NCBI RefSeq assembly: GCF_002155965.1
Contig: NZ_MUMH01000124.1
Span: 1 to 64,000, forward strand
DNA from: Allokutzneria sp. NRRL B-24872
Lineage (GTDB): Bacteria > Actinomycetota > Actinomycetes > Mycobacteriales > Pseudonocardiaceae
Direction: 5' to 3'
DNA: 64,000 nucleotides
Shown one piece after another: positions 41,812 to 49,801 of this stretch; the stretch's first letter is position 1; each line of letters begins with the position of its first letter. Position numbers and translations under genes: made by a program. A model generated the notes under the pieces. It was not told the origin of the DNA. It did not search any database and worked only from the letters and a program-made list of their open reading frames with translations.

Positions 41812-43463
41812 TGCGGGTGACGGGCTCTGGGCAGCACGGCGAGCAGGACCAGCCGACCAGCCACGATCCGGAGCCCGTCCGCCCCGTCCCCACGGACGCT
41901 CCCCCTTCGGAAACGCCCACCTCAGCCGCGTCGAGCGCGGCTCGGCCGGACGCACCTCCTAGCACGACGCGTCCAGCTGCCGCCCCTTCGTCGGGCACGA
42001 CTCCGGCGATGCCTTCCGGTACGGCACCCCAGGACGCGCCCGGCAGTGCGACTCCGCCCGGTGCGACACCCGCTGGCGATGCTCCCGCTGACGCGGACAC
42101 GCCCCCGATGGGCATGGCGGTCGCGAACGCCGCGCGGGCGACAGCAGCCGTGCCCTCGGACCCGTGGCACGACCACCAGGCCGTGGCCGTCGCCACCGAG
42201 CCGGTCGTCGAGCAGCGCCCACGCGTTCCCTCGCGCTCCTTCCACCGCAGGGCCGACTACGTGGTTGCCGCGCTGATCGCGGTCGCCGTGCTGATCGGCG
42301 CCTTCATCGTGCAGCGCACCGGCGACGCGGCCGCGACCGTCTCGCGGACCAGCCCGCAGCCGATGAACCAGCTCCCCCAGCCCACCGCGCTGCCGCCGTC
42401 CTTCGCCGAGGCTTGGCGGGCGCCGAGCTCCGCGACCTTCGCCCCGGTGGTGGCTGGACCCGCGGTGGTGACCGGCGAGGGCGGCGAGATGGCCGGGCGC
42501 GACCCGCTGACCGGCGAGAAGAAGTGGTCCTACACGCGCGATCTGCCGCTGTGCACGGTCGGCATGTCGTGGGGCCAGGTGTTCGCGGTCTACACCAAGC
42601 CCGGCTGGGTCGGCGGCAACGGCCCGCAGCAGGGCAACTGCAGCGAGATCACCGGCGTGGACGCGGCGACCGGCAAGCGGGTGCTCGCCCGCAACGGCAA
42701 CGCCCCGAGCGGCACCCGGCTGCTCAGCGACGGCACGCACCTGGTGATGACCGGGAAGCGGCTGATCGAGGTCGTGCGCTTCGACCTGGTCAAGACGGTG
42801 GAGTACGGCAAGGTCGAGGCCGAGATCCAGCCGAACAAGCAGCCGAGGACGAACTGCGAGTTCGGCTCGATCGCGCTGGGCGGCAACCGGCTCGGCGTGA
42901 TCGAGCGCTGCCCCGACGACCTCGGCGACCGGTTGACGGTGCAGAAGCCCAACCCCAAGGACTGGGACGGCCCCGAGGTCGCCTTCAGCACCGTGCTCAA
43001 CGGGCGGGGCACTCGCCTGGTCTCGATCACCGAGGACCGCGCGGTGGTCGCCCTGCCCAATCCCCCGCGCCTGGTCACCTACGACGTCAACGGCAGCCAG
43101 ACCGACGAGCAGCCGCTGTCGATCCCGGACTCCGACCTGGCGGGCGATCCGCCGGGGCAGGTGCCGCAGGTGGTCGAGGGCAGCTCGAACTCGTACTGGT
43201 TCACCGGCTCCAAGCTGGTCGCGCTGTCCACTAAGGAGCTTCGTCCACAGTGGACGGTCGACGGCGTCGTCGGCTCTCCGACGCTGTTCTCCGGCAGGCT
43301 CGTGGTCCCGGTGCGGGACGGGCTGCTGGTGCTGGACGCCGTGAGCGGCGCGCGGATCGGGTCGGTCCCGGTGCGCCGCGACGAGCCCGGCCCGGTCGCG
43401 CTGGCGACGGCCGGCCCGGTGATCCTCGAACAGCGCGCGGGGACTCTCGTCGCGTTGCGGTGA
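41811..43463 (+). CDS. membrane-anchored PQQ-like beta-propeller protein
   Basis: 550 residues. Long Pro/Ala/Thr-rich cytosolic tail (1-140), one membrane segment (YVVAALIAVAVLIGAFIVQ, about 150-168), then an extracellular propeller: repeats VVTGEGGEMAGRDPLTGEKK, CSEITGVDAATGKRVL, and RLVVPVRDGLLVLDAVSGAR. It starts at TGATG, sharing bases with the rhlE stop (a GTG at 41817 is an alternative). Matches Rv3212 in place. Function unknown; possible binding of a ligand or peptidoglycan. Confidence 0.8.
   Translation: MRVTGSGQHGEQDQPTSHDPEPVRPVPTDAPPSETPTSAASSAARPDAPPSTTRPAAAPSSGTTPAMPSGTAPQDAPGSATPPGATPAGDAPADADTPPMGMAVANAARATAAVPSDPWHDHQAVAVATEPVVEQRPRVPSRSFHRRADYVVAALIAVAVLIGAFIVQRTGDAAATVSRTSPQPMNQLPQPTALPPSFAEAWRAPSSATFAPVVAGPAVVTGEGGEMAGRDPLTGEKKWSYTRDLPLCTVGMSWGQVFAVYTKPGWVGGNGPQQGNCSEITGVDAATGKRVLARNGNAPSGTRLLSDGTHLVMTGKRLIEVVRFDLVKTVEYGKVEAEIQPNKQPRTNCEFGSIALGGNRLGVIERCPDDLGDRLTVQKPNPKDWDGPEVAFSTVLNGRGTRLVSITEDRAVVALPNPPRLVTYDVNGSQTDEQPLSIPDSDLAGDPPGQVPQVVEGSSNSYWFTGSKLVALSTKELRPQWTVDGVVGSPTLFSGRLVVPVRDGLLVLDAVSGARIGSVPVRRDEPGPVALATAGPVILEQRAGTLVALR
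43244..43256. repeat. 13-bp palindrome GTCCACAGTGGAC (copy 3)
   Basis: Inside the propeller gene; here the frame reads Arg-Pro-Gln-Trp-Thr-Val, unlike the Ser-Thr-Val-Asp copies. Confidence 0.8.
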
Positions 43464-43494
43464 TTCCCAAGCCGGTCTGGGAGAGAATCACGGG

Positions 43495-44394
43495 GTGACC
43501 GTGCCGTTCCCGTCTCCGCTCACCCCGCACCGCGGGGCCAGGGTCGAGCTGCCCAGCCGCTACGGCCCGATCGCCGCGCTCAGGGCGAAGCCCGATCCCG
43601 AAGCGGATCTGGGCGCCGTCGCCCTGCTCGTGCCCGGCTACCCGGGGTCCAAGGAGGACTTCGCGCCGATGCTGGACCCGATCTCCGACGCGGGCTTCGA
43701 CGTCGTCGCGATCGACCTGCCCGGGCTGAACGAGTCCGGCGGCCCCGAGGACGAGGCGGCCTACCGCCCCGGCGCGCTCGGCGAGGTGGTCTGCGAGCTG
43801 GTCAACGACCTCGGTGCCGGCGGGAGCACGCCGGTGCTGCTGCTCGGGCACTCCTTCGGCGGGCTGGTGACGCGGGCCGCGGTGCTCGCGGGCGCGCGCG
43901 TCGCCGGGCTCACGCTGCTGTGCTCCGGGCCGAGCGAGCTGCCGGACGGCGACCGCAGGCAGGCGATCATCGAGGGCGAGCCGATCCTGCGCACCAAGGG
44001 CATGGCCGCGGCGCAGGAGCTGCGCGAGGCCCGCGACGCGCGCAGGCCGGGCTGGGCGCACGTGCCGCAGCGGCTCAAGGAGTTCTACCGGCGCCGCTTC
44101 CTCGCGTCGAAGCCCGCCGGGCTGCTCGGCATGGCCGACGGACTGCGCCACGAGCCCGACCTGGTGCCGAAGCTCGGCGTCGTGCTCCAGTCGAGCGGAA
44201 CGCCCAGCCTGGTCATCTGCGGCGAGGGCGACGACGTGTGGCCGGTGAGCGCGCAACGCGACATGGCCGAACGCCTCGACGCCGACTTCGCGGTGCTCGC
44301 GGGCGCCGGGCACTCCCCCAACGTGGAGAACCCCGAAGCCCTCCTCGCCACGCTCCTGCCCACCTGGCGCGCCTGGCTCACCGAGAAGGGCTAG
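43495..44394 (+). CDS. alpha/beta hydrolase
   Basis: 299 residues. LLVPGYPGSKEDF (oxyanion), DLPGLNESGG, nucleophile elbow GHSFGG near residue 122, an acid in ICGEGDDVWPV and a His in GAGHSPNVENPEALL. GTG at 43495 starts about 30 bases after the propeller gene, so they may share a transcript. Substrate unknown. Confidence 0.9.
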   Translation: MTVPFPSPLTPHRGARVELPSRYGPIAALRAKPDPEADLGAVALLVPGYPGSKEDFAPMLDPISDAGFDVVAIDLPGLNESGGPEDEAAYRPGALGEVVCELVNDLGAGGSTPVLLLGHSFGGLVTRAAVLAGARVAGLTLLCSGPSELPDGDRRQAIIEGEPILRTKGMAAAQELREARDARRPGWAHVPQRLKEFYRRRFLASKPAGLLGMADGLRHEPDLVPKLGVVLQSSGTPSLVICGEGDDVWPVSAQRDMAERLDADFAVLAGAGHSPNVENPEALLATLLPTWRAWLTEKG

Positions 44395-44693
44395 GACCAC
44401 CACCAGAACCAGAGGGTGGCGCCCGCGATCACGTAGACGCCGAACACCATGGCGAGGCCGACCCGGCCGGGCTCGTGGTCGGAGCGCTGCTGGAGCACGA
44501 TCATCACGGCCGCGACCACCAGGTGACCGATCACCTCGGCGATGCCCGGTCCCGGCATCCCGGTCACGCCCGCGTAGATCTGGGCGAGCACCATCCCGAA
44601 CGCCAGCACCAGCATCCCGGCGGCGAGCGAGCCCGCCATCCCGCTGACCAGGCGGCGGACCAACGAGTTGCGGCGGCCGATGGCGGGGCTCAC
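44391..44693 (-). CDS. small integral membrane protein
   Basis: 100 residues, three hydrophobic segments (about 16-38, 50-65 and 80-98) and a Trp-rich end (ATLWFWWWS). GTG 44693 sits in a GTGA overlap with the nuclease gene. A RecB-like nuclease gene beside a membrane gene also occurs in M. tuberculosis (Rv2119/Rv2120c). Ends overlap the convergent hydrolase gene by four bases. Function unknown. Confidence 0.75.
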   Translation of the reverse strand: MSPAIGRRNSLVRRLVSGMAGSLAAGMLVLAFGMVLAQIYAGVTGMPGPGIAEVIGHLVVAAVMIVLQQRSDHEPGRVGLAMVFGVYVIAGATLWFWWWS

Positions 44694-45538
44694 GGCGCCA
44701 GCGTCGCCCACGGCTCCACCTCCGGTGCGGCGTCCTGGCCCTCCGGGCAGTGCCTGCGGAAGTCGCACCACGTGCACTGCCTGCCGGTCATCGGCGGGAA
44801 CAGCACGTCCTGGTCGCCGCCCGCCGTGAGGGTGTCGGTGGCGAGCGCGAGGTCCTCGGCGGCCTCCTCCGCGCGGCTGAGGTGCCTGCCGAGCGACTCC
44901 TCGGTGTGCTCCCAGACCGCGACCTCGCCGGAGGGCAGGTGGTGCAGTTCGACCCTGCGGCAGGGGCGGCGCAGCGTGCGGCGCGCGGCGATGGCGTAGA
45001 GCGCGAGCGCCTGCGAGCCGCGAGCGTCGTCGACGCCCAGCGCGTGCCTTCCGGTCTTGTAGTCGACGATCACCAGCTCGCCGTCGCGCAGGTCGATGCG
45101 GTCGACCCGGCCTTCGGCGACGATCTTCTCCGTTGGCGTGGACACCCAGCGCTCCAGGCCGATCGGCTCCAGCTCCTTCGGCAGCCCGCGCACGTAGTCA
45201 GCGACCCACTGCTTGGCGCGGTCGCGGTAGACCTCGGCCTGCTCCGCGTCGCGGAAGCCGTCGCTCTTCCAGCACCTGCGCACCAGGTCAGCGGCCTGCT
45301 CCTCGCTGCGGCGCTCCTGTGGCAGGTCGAAGTAGCCCTTCAACGCGTTGTGCACCACCGCGCCCAGAGTGCTGCTCGCCGACGGCCCGCCGCGCTTGGG
45401 CGCGGGCCGGTCGAGGTAGGCCATCCGGTACCGGCGAGGGCAGTCGCTCCAGGTCGCCAGCTTGGCCGGCGTCACCTTCACCAGCCTGCGCGGCATCCCT
45501 CCGAGATCAAGACCCAGCTGCCCGTCCACCCGTCCCAC
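44690..45538 (-). CDS. RecB-family exonuclease with Fe-S cluster motif
   Basis: About 282 residues. PD-(D/E)xK core: GRVDRIDLRDGELVIVDYKT and G, with the Asp-Glu/Lys triad. Cysteines at WSDCPRR near the start and CTWCDFRRHC at the end (C-x2-C-x5-C) fit the AddB/Cas4-type 4Fe-4S staple. Likely single-strand 5'-3' exonuclease or Cas4-like repair factor. No CRISPR genes nearby. Start uncertain (GTG 45538; alternative ATG 45496). Confidence 0.85.
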   Translation of the reverse strand: MGRVDGQLGLDLGGMPRRLVKVTPAKLATWSDCPRRYRMAYLDRPAPKRGGPSASSTLGAVVHNALKGYFDLPQERRSEEQAADLVRRCWKSDGFRDAEQAEVYRDRAKQWVADYVRGLPKELEPIGLERWVSTPTEKIVAEGRVDRIDLRDGELVIVDYKTGRHALGVDDARGSQALALYAIAARRTLRRPCRRVELHHLPSGEVAVWEHTEESLGRHLSRAEEAAEDLALATDTLTAGGDQDVLFPPMTGRQCTWCDFRRHCPEGQDAAPEVEPWATLAP

Positions 45539-45543
45539 GGTAC

Positions 45544-46437
45544 TCAGGACAGCTGTCGCTCCCACACCGGGCAGGAACCGGGCTTGGCGCGCGCCACCAG
45601 CGCCTCGAACTGCCCGGGGTCGGTGGTCTCCTGGCCGAGCCGGATCGTCTTGTTCGTCCCGTGGTAGTCGCTGGAGCCGGTCATCACCAGGTCCAGCCGC
45701 CCGGCCAGCTCGCGCAGCTCGGCGCGCGTCGGCTCGTCGTGGTTGGGGTGGTCGACCTCCACACCGGAGAGCCCGAGCGCGGCGAGGTCGGCGATGACCT
45801 CCGGCGTGATGACGGGCCCCCGCGCCCTGGCGAAGGGGTGCGCGATCACCGTCACCCCACCGGCGTCGGCGATCATCGCGATGGCCCGCTCGACCGGGGT
45901 GTCCGTGCGCGGCAGCAGGTAGGAGCCGCCGCTGCCCAGGAACCGGTCGAAGGCCTCGTCGACCGAGCCGACCACGCCCGCTCGCATCAGCGCCTGAGCG
46001 AGGTGGGGCCGCCCGGCGGGCGAGTCCGGGGGCAGCGCGGCCATCAGCTCGTCCGGATCGACCGGGAAGCCGTCAGCGGCCATCCGCGCGGCCATGCGGT
46101 GCAGCCGCACCCGGCGCTCCGCCCGCAGCCGCGCCTGCTCGGCGACCAGCGGTTCGGACGCGGGATCGAACAGGTAGGCGAGCAGGTGCACGGTGACGGT
46201 CCCGCCGAGGCCGTCCGGGGACTCGCAGGACAGCTCGGCGCCGGGCAGCATCCGCATCCCGGGCGGCAGCGCCGACACCGCCTCGGACCAGCCCGAGGTG
46301 GTGTCGTGGTCGGTCACCGCGATGACGTCGAGCCCGGCCAGCTCGGCGGCGCTGATCAGCCCGGCGGGCGAGTCGGTGCCGTCGGAGGCCGTGGAGTGGG
46401 TATGCAAGTCGATCCGCACCCCAGGAGTCTGCTCCAC
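45544..46437 (-). CDS. PHP-domain phosphoesterase
   Basis: About 297 residues. IDLHTHSTASDGT (metal motif I), VTDHDTT (motif II), PGAELSCE, TVIAHPF and a C-terminal SDYHG complete the PHP metal sites. This stand-alone family includes RNase AM/YciV-type 3'-5' exonucleases and 5'-nucleotidases. GTG 46437 or 46419 could start it. It ends five bases upstream of the nuclease gene's start, suggesting one transcript of nucleic-acid-processing enzymes. Confidence 0.9.
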   Translation of the reverse strand: MEQTPGVRIDLHTHSTASDGTDSPAGLISAAELAGLDVIAVTDHDTTSGWSEAVSALPPGMRMLPGAELSCESPDGLGGTVTVHLLAYLFDPASEPLVAEQARLRAERRVRLHRMAARMAADGFPVDPDELMAALPPDSPAGRPHLAQALMRAGVVGSVDEAFDRFLGSGGSYLLPRTDTPVERAIAMIADAGGVTVIAHPFARARGPVITPEVIADLAALGLSGVEVDHPNHDEPTRAELRELAGRLDLVMTGSSDYHGTNKTIRLGQETTDPGQFEALVARAKPGSCPVWERQLS

Positions 46438-46454
46438 GTCCCCGGAAAACACAG

Positions 46455-46486
46455 AACCCCCCGGCCAGGCGCCTGCCTGGCGGAGG
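46455..46486 (-). terminator. terminator after the PH-domain gene
   Basis: GCCAGG/CCTGGC (46464-46481) with extra pairing outside, then TTCTGTGTTTTCC on the minus strand. Confidence 0.7.
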
Positions 46487-46546
46487 GCTCCACGGCTGAC
46501 CACCAACCCCGTGCGGTCAGCCGTTGTCGTGCGCGTCCAGAGGGGA

Positions 46547-47110
46547 TCAGCCTGTCGCGCGCTTGCTCAACGCGGCCTTCTTCTTGGCCTGCATCATCGA
46601 GAACCGCTCGGCCTGGGCCTTCTTGTCGCCGAAGACCAGCTCGGAGATGGCGTCGTAGACGTCCTCCGGGCAGGGCAGGTACTCGATCCGGTTGAGCGCC
46701 TGGATCTGACCCGCGGACTCGACGACGATCGTGCCGTAACCCCACATGCGACCGCTGAGGCTGCGCTCGTAGGTGAGGTCGGTGACCTTGCCGATCGGCA
46801 TCATCGCCACCTTGGTGGTGAAGACGCCGTTGGTGAGCATGAAGCGCTTGTCGGTGACGACGATGCGCTCGACCCACCACTCGATGACGAAGTAGGCGAA
46901 GCGAAGAAGGACGAACAGGGCGGCGTACCAGAGGATGTTCTGGATGAGCCACTGACCCGCTGGGAGCAGGTACGAGATCATCACGGCGCCGGCGAGCAGC
47001 GCGATGGTCTCGAAGATGTCCCACAGCAGGGTGGCCCAGTGCCGGCGCACCCTGATGATCCGTCGCTCGGTCTCGAGCAGGTACTCGTCGGGATCGCGAG
47101 GTGCGAACAC
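46547..47110 (-). CDS. membrane protein with bacterial PH domain
   Basis: 187 residues. Cytosolic N-terminus LLETERRIIRVRRHW, two membrane segments (about 28-50 and 55-75), then a bPH2 domain (about 76-165): ERIVVTDKRFMLTNGVFTTK, VAMMPIGKVTDLTYER, GYGTIVVESAGQ. Domain of unknown partner found on many actinobacterial membrane proteins. Monocistronic by the terminator that follows. Confidence 0.9.
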   Translation of the reverse strand: MFAPRDPDEYLLETERRIIRVRRHWATLLWDIFETIALLAGAVMISYLLPAGQWLIQNILWYAALFVLLRFAYFVIEWWVERIVVTDKRFMLTNGVFTTKVAMMPIGKVTDLTYERSLSGRMWGYGTIVVESAGQIQALNRIEYLPCPEDVYDAISELVFGDKKAQAERFSMMQAKKKAALSKRATG

Positions 47111-47134
47111 GGTCTCACCGCCCTGTCGGTGTCA

Positions 47135-47296
47135 TCAGACGAACAACGACCTGACGAACGTGATGATCGCCTGAGCCGCGTCCCGCAGTCTGCCCAGGAT
47201 CCCGTTCACAGCGCCCGCAGCCTGATCCGGTGCGGTGAACACGAGGAACAGGACCAGCGCAATGCCGGCAAAGGTGAGGATCTTCTTGATGTTCAC
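47135..47296 (-). CDS. 53-residue single-pass membrane protein
   Basis: Starts GTG at 47296 and ends TGA 47135-47137. It reads MNIKKILTFAGIALVLFLVF, then an Ala/Gly linker and an amphipathic tail ending AIITFVRSLFV. The Lys-Lys start, 16-residue hydrophobic core and helical tail are protein-like and GC3 is high. Ribosome site is weak (GGGG...). Two copies of TTGTACCGCACT lie 49-91 bases upstream of its start. No family recognised. Confidence 0.55.
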   Translation of the reverse strand: MNIKKILTFAGIALVLFLVFTAPDQAAGAVNGILGRLRDAAQAIITFVRSLFV

Positions 47297-47543
47297 GTTG
47301 TCCAACCCCGTCCGCTAACGGCCTTGTTGGCGCCTGCGGAACCGTTGTACCGCACTCCGCCGCGCTTCGGCAGATTTGTACCGCACTTGGCTGAGTGCGA
47401 GTGCCAACTGCCTCGCCAAGACTACTGTCCGTGTTCGCGCCTGGCGATCGCGAATCTTCGATCCGGGACGTCGGGGGAATCACAGTCGACACCGATGGTC
47501 GACTCCGGCCGATCCGCCGTTCGAACGACCCCGGTCGGGGCAG

Positions 47544-47861
47544 GTGGAGTCCGACCAGGACGGCGCTCCGGCCGCTGCCGAAATGCTCCTGAAAGCGCCG
47601 GGGCTGGTCGTGACCGTCGGCGACTTGATCGGTTCTGTCGTCCGGTCGGCTGAACTCGGGGAGTACGAGATCTACGACCGCACCCGTCGGCCGGACCGCG
47701 GAAGCACCGGAGCGCGGGACGACGCGGCCGAGAAGGCGCGGATCGATGGTGTGATCTTTGCCGCACACGATCAGGCCGGAGTGCTCACCGAGGGCCGTGC
47801 TGGGGCGTTCGGCGGCTGCGGCACAGTGCCCCAAATCACCAAGAATCGCCCGGCACGGTGA
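47544..47861 (+). CDS. uncertain 105-residue protein
   Basis: An open frame from GTG 47544. Part of it looks coding: AAEMLLKAPGLVVTVGDLIGS then VRSAELGEYEIYD; the rest is low-complexity. The bases around 47300-47540 upstream hold no gene I can support, and the GC is a little lower than average, so this could be a remnant. Confidence 0.3.
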   Translation: MESDQDGAPAAAEMLLKAPGLVVTVGDLIGSVVRSAELGEYEIYDRTRRPDRGSTGARDDAAEKARIDGVIFAAHDQAGVLTEGRAGAFGGCGTVPQITKNRPAR

Positions 47862-47870
47862 CTTCAGGCA

Positions 47871-48968
47871 CTAGAGCCACTCGACCCACTGCCCGTGCAT
47901 GCCGCTCCTGGCCACCGGACGCACCTCTGACCTGCCCTTTTCCCAGCGGACGATGCTGACGACGTTGTGCGCCGGACCGTCAAGCACCAGGTCCTCACGC
48001 TCCGGAAGCAGCAGGTTCAGGCAAGCGCCAAAGGGCTCCTGCGCCACCCACCAGAGCGTCCGGGACTCCGACAGCGCCCGGACCGCCTCGACGTAGTCCG
48101 CCCGCCGCACCTCGTCCACGTACGCCAGCAGGTTGCTGTTGAAGACCACCAGCGGCAGGTCCGCGGGCACGCGCGCCGCGGCCGCGTACAGGTCGTCGAC
48201 GGCGTCCCCGGCGACCAGCACGGGCGGATCGGCCCTGACCTCCTCGGCGGCCAGCCGCAGGAAGCTGAGCCTGCGCGGCTGGTCCGGCCACACGCACGCC
48301 TCCAGCCAGCTCAGCTGCTCCTCGTCGGCGACGTCGACCGGGGTGAGGTCGAGCCCGACCTTCGCGTCGAAGGCGGGCGCCTTGGCCCTGCCCCTGCCCT
48401 GCTCCCGGCGGACCGCGGTGTCCAGCACCAGCCGCGCCTTCTTGCGGCCGGAGTTCACGTCGGTGCCGTCCGGGAGGCGGTGGCGGTAGCCGTAGCGGTC
48501 CATGCCCAGCAGCAGCCCCGCGCTCGCGCCGACCTCCAGCAGGCCGAGCGGGGCCTTGCCGACCTGGGCCGCGATGAGCGAGAGCACCGGGTAGAGGACA
48601 GCGGCGCGCCGGACCTCGTTGGTCTGGGTGGTCCGCGAGGAGATCAGCTCGCGCATCTTGTCCGCGCGGCCGAGCACGAAGTCCCGGAACTCCGGCCACG
48701 CCGCCTCGTCGACGCCGTCGTGGCCGCCGACCGAGGGGTAGTAGCGGGTCAGCGGGTGCCACGGCTCGGCGAACAGCGCGCGCTGGGCGGCGGCGAAGAA
48801 CAGCGTGGGCACGGCGAAGTTGGCCGACGTCGCGGTCAGCAGATCAGCGACCTCGGCGTCCTCGGCGACACCGAGCGCGAACCGCTCGTACAGCGGGGAG
48901 TTGCCTGCGGCCTCCTGCTCGGCGAACCGGTGGAACCGCTGGCGGACGGTGTCGAGCTGGGAGGTCAT
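47871..48968 (-). CDS. DUF2332 protein, copy 1
   Basis: 365 residues. FHRFAEQEAAGNSPLYERFA opens the family pattern, RYYPSVGGHDG and TNEVRRAAVLYPVLSLIA continue it, and LLEVGASAGLLLGMDRYGYR resembles a SAM-binding loop, so a methyltransferase-like fold is plausible. The C-terminal half has LVVFNSNLLAYVDE. Starts nine bases after the MaoC stop. A second family member lies 6-7 kb downstream. Function not established. Confidence 0.88.
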   Translation of the reverse strand: MTSQLDTVRQRFHRFAEQEAAGNSPLYERFALGVAEDAEVADLLTATSANFAVPTLFFAAAQRALFAEPWHPLTRYYPSVGGHDGVDEAAWPEFRDFVLGRADKMRELISSRTTQTNEVRRAAVLYPVLSLIAAQVGKAPLGLLEVGASAGLLLGMDRYGYRHRLPDGTDVNSGRKKARLVLDTAVRREQGRGRAKAPAFDAKVGLDLTPVDVADEEQLSWLEACVWPDQPRRLSFLRLAAEEVRADPPVLVAGDAVDDLYAAAARVPADLPLVVFNSNLLAYVDEVRRADYVEAVRALSESRTLWWVAQEPFGACLNLLLPEREDLVLDGPAHNVVSIVRWEKGRSEVRPVARSGMHGQWVEWL

Positions 48969-48977
48969 CGCGTGCTC

Positions 48978-49484
48978 CTACGAGAGCTTCGGCTCGGGGC
49001 GACCGGGCTGCTCGCCACCGCGCGCGAGCCCGTAGGACTTCTTCGGCACCATGACCTTGCGGCGGAACACGCAGACGACGGTGCCGTCCTGCTTGTAGCC
49101 GCGGGTCTCCACGTAGACAACCCCACGGTCGTCCTTGGACTTCGAGGGGGTCTTGTCGAGCACCTCGGTCTCGCCGTAGATCGTGTCGCCGTGGAAGGTC
49201 GGCTTCACGTGCTTGAGCGACTCGACCTCCAGGTTGGCGATGGCCTTGCCGGAGACGTCGGGCACGGACATGCCCAGCAGCAGCGAGTAGATGTAGTTGC
49301 CGACAACGACGTTCTTGCCGAAGTCGGTGGTCTCCCCCGCGTAGTGCGCGTCCATGTGCAGCGGGTGGTGGTTCATCGTGAGCAGGCAGAACAGGTGGTC
49401 GTCGTACTCGGTGACCGTCTTGCCCGGCCAGTGCTTGTAGACAGCTCCGACCTCGAACTCCTCGAAGTAGCGCCCGAACTGCAC
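48978..49484 (-). CDS. MaoC-like hotdog-fold dehydratase
   Basis: 168 residues. FEVGAVYKHWPGKTVTEYDD and TMNHHPLHMDAHYAGET supply the MaoC hydratase-2 motif (D/N-x5-H region), then NYIYSLLLGMSVPD and a repeated hotdog strand. Predicted (R)-enoyl-CoA hydratase of the mesaconyl-CoA or fatty-acid type. Start: GTG 49484, five bases after GGGAGG, rather than the ATG at 49511. Operon with DUF2332 copy 1. Confidence 0.85.
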   Translation of the reverse strand: MQFGRYFEEFEVGAVYKHWPGKTVTEYDDHLFCLLTMNHHPLHMDAHYAGETTDFGKNVVVGNYIYSLLLGMSVPDVSGKAIANLEVESLKHVKPTFHGDTIYGETEVLDKTPSKSKDDRGVVYVETRGYKQDGTVVCVFRRKVMVPKKSYGLARGGEQPGRPEPKLS

Positions 49485-49616
49485 AGCGACCTCCCGGGTG
49501 TGTTGGATCATGGTGCCCGCGAGGGACAGTCTCACCCCCGGACGGGTACCCTCGACAACTGGTCTGTGAGCGACTCCACCGTTCACCGGCTCCCGGCATA
49601 AGGAGGTGGGACGCTG

Positions 49617-49685
49617 ATGAGTGCAGACAGCACGCCTCCCAGTACCGGCTCGCGTCCCCGCCGCCGGACCGCCATCCTCGGATAG
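49617..49685 (+). CDS. leader peptide ORF upstream of corA (22 codons)
   Basis: ATG 49617 is ten bases after GGAGG within AAGGAGGT. The peptide begins MSADSTPPSTGSRPRRR and has a Pro-Pro pair, a third Pro and three consecutive Arg. It ends at TAG 49683-49685, 116 bases before corA. Pro/Arg-rich leader ORFs precede Mg2+ transporter genes in enterobacteria (mgtL begins MEPDPTPLPRRR), where their translation senses low Mg2+. A similar role is inferred, not shown. Confidence 0.6.
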   Translation: MSADSTPPSTGSRPRRRTAILG

Positions 49686-49727
49686 GTCCGTCCGCACCAG
49701 GACTGGCCGGGACGCGCACCCCAGAGT

Positions 49728-49756
49728 CGGAAACCGCCCGCTGATCGGGTTTTCCG
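49728..49756 (+). promoter_or_regulatory. hairpin between the leader ORF and corA
   Basis: CGGAAACCGCCCG pairs with CGGGTTTTCCG around CTGAT: inner stem CCCG/CGGG and outer CGGAAA/TTTCCG. The run TTTT falls in the 3' arm, so only the inner stem would look like a short terminator. It is a candidate regulatory switch. Confidence 0.45.
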
Positions 49757-49801
49757 GCATCTCGTAACGCATTTCGCCGCGCGAACTCTCGGGAGCCCGT
49801 C

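Noticed and set aside
47383..47407. CIRCE-like (HrcA) element
   Set aside because: GAGTGCCAA fits one half, but the other half is off by one base in spacing and matches only GCACT.
47115..47834. 239-codon minus-strand open frame over 47.1-47.8 kb
   Set aside because: Low-complexity, no domain, and it runs over the better-supported 53-residue gene in another frame.
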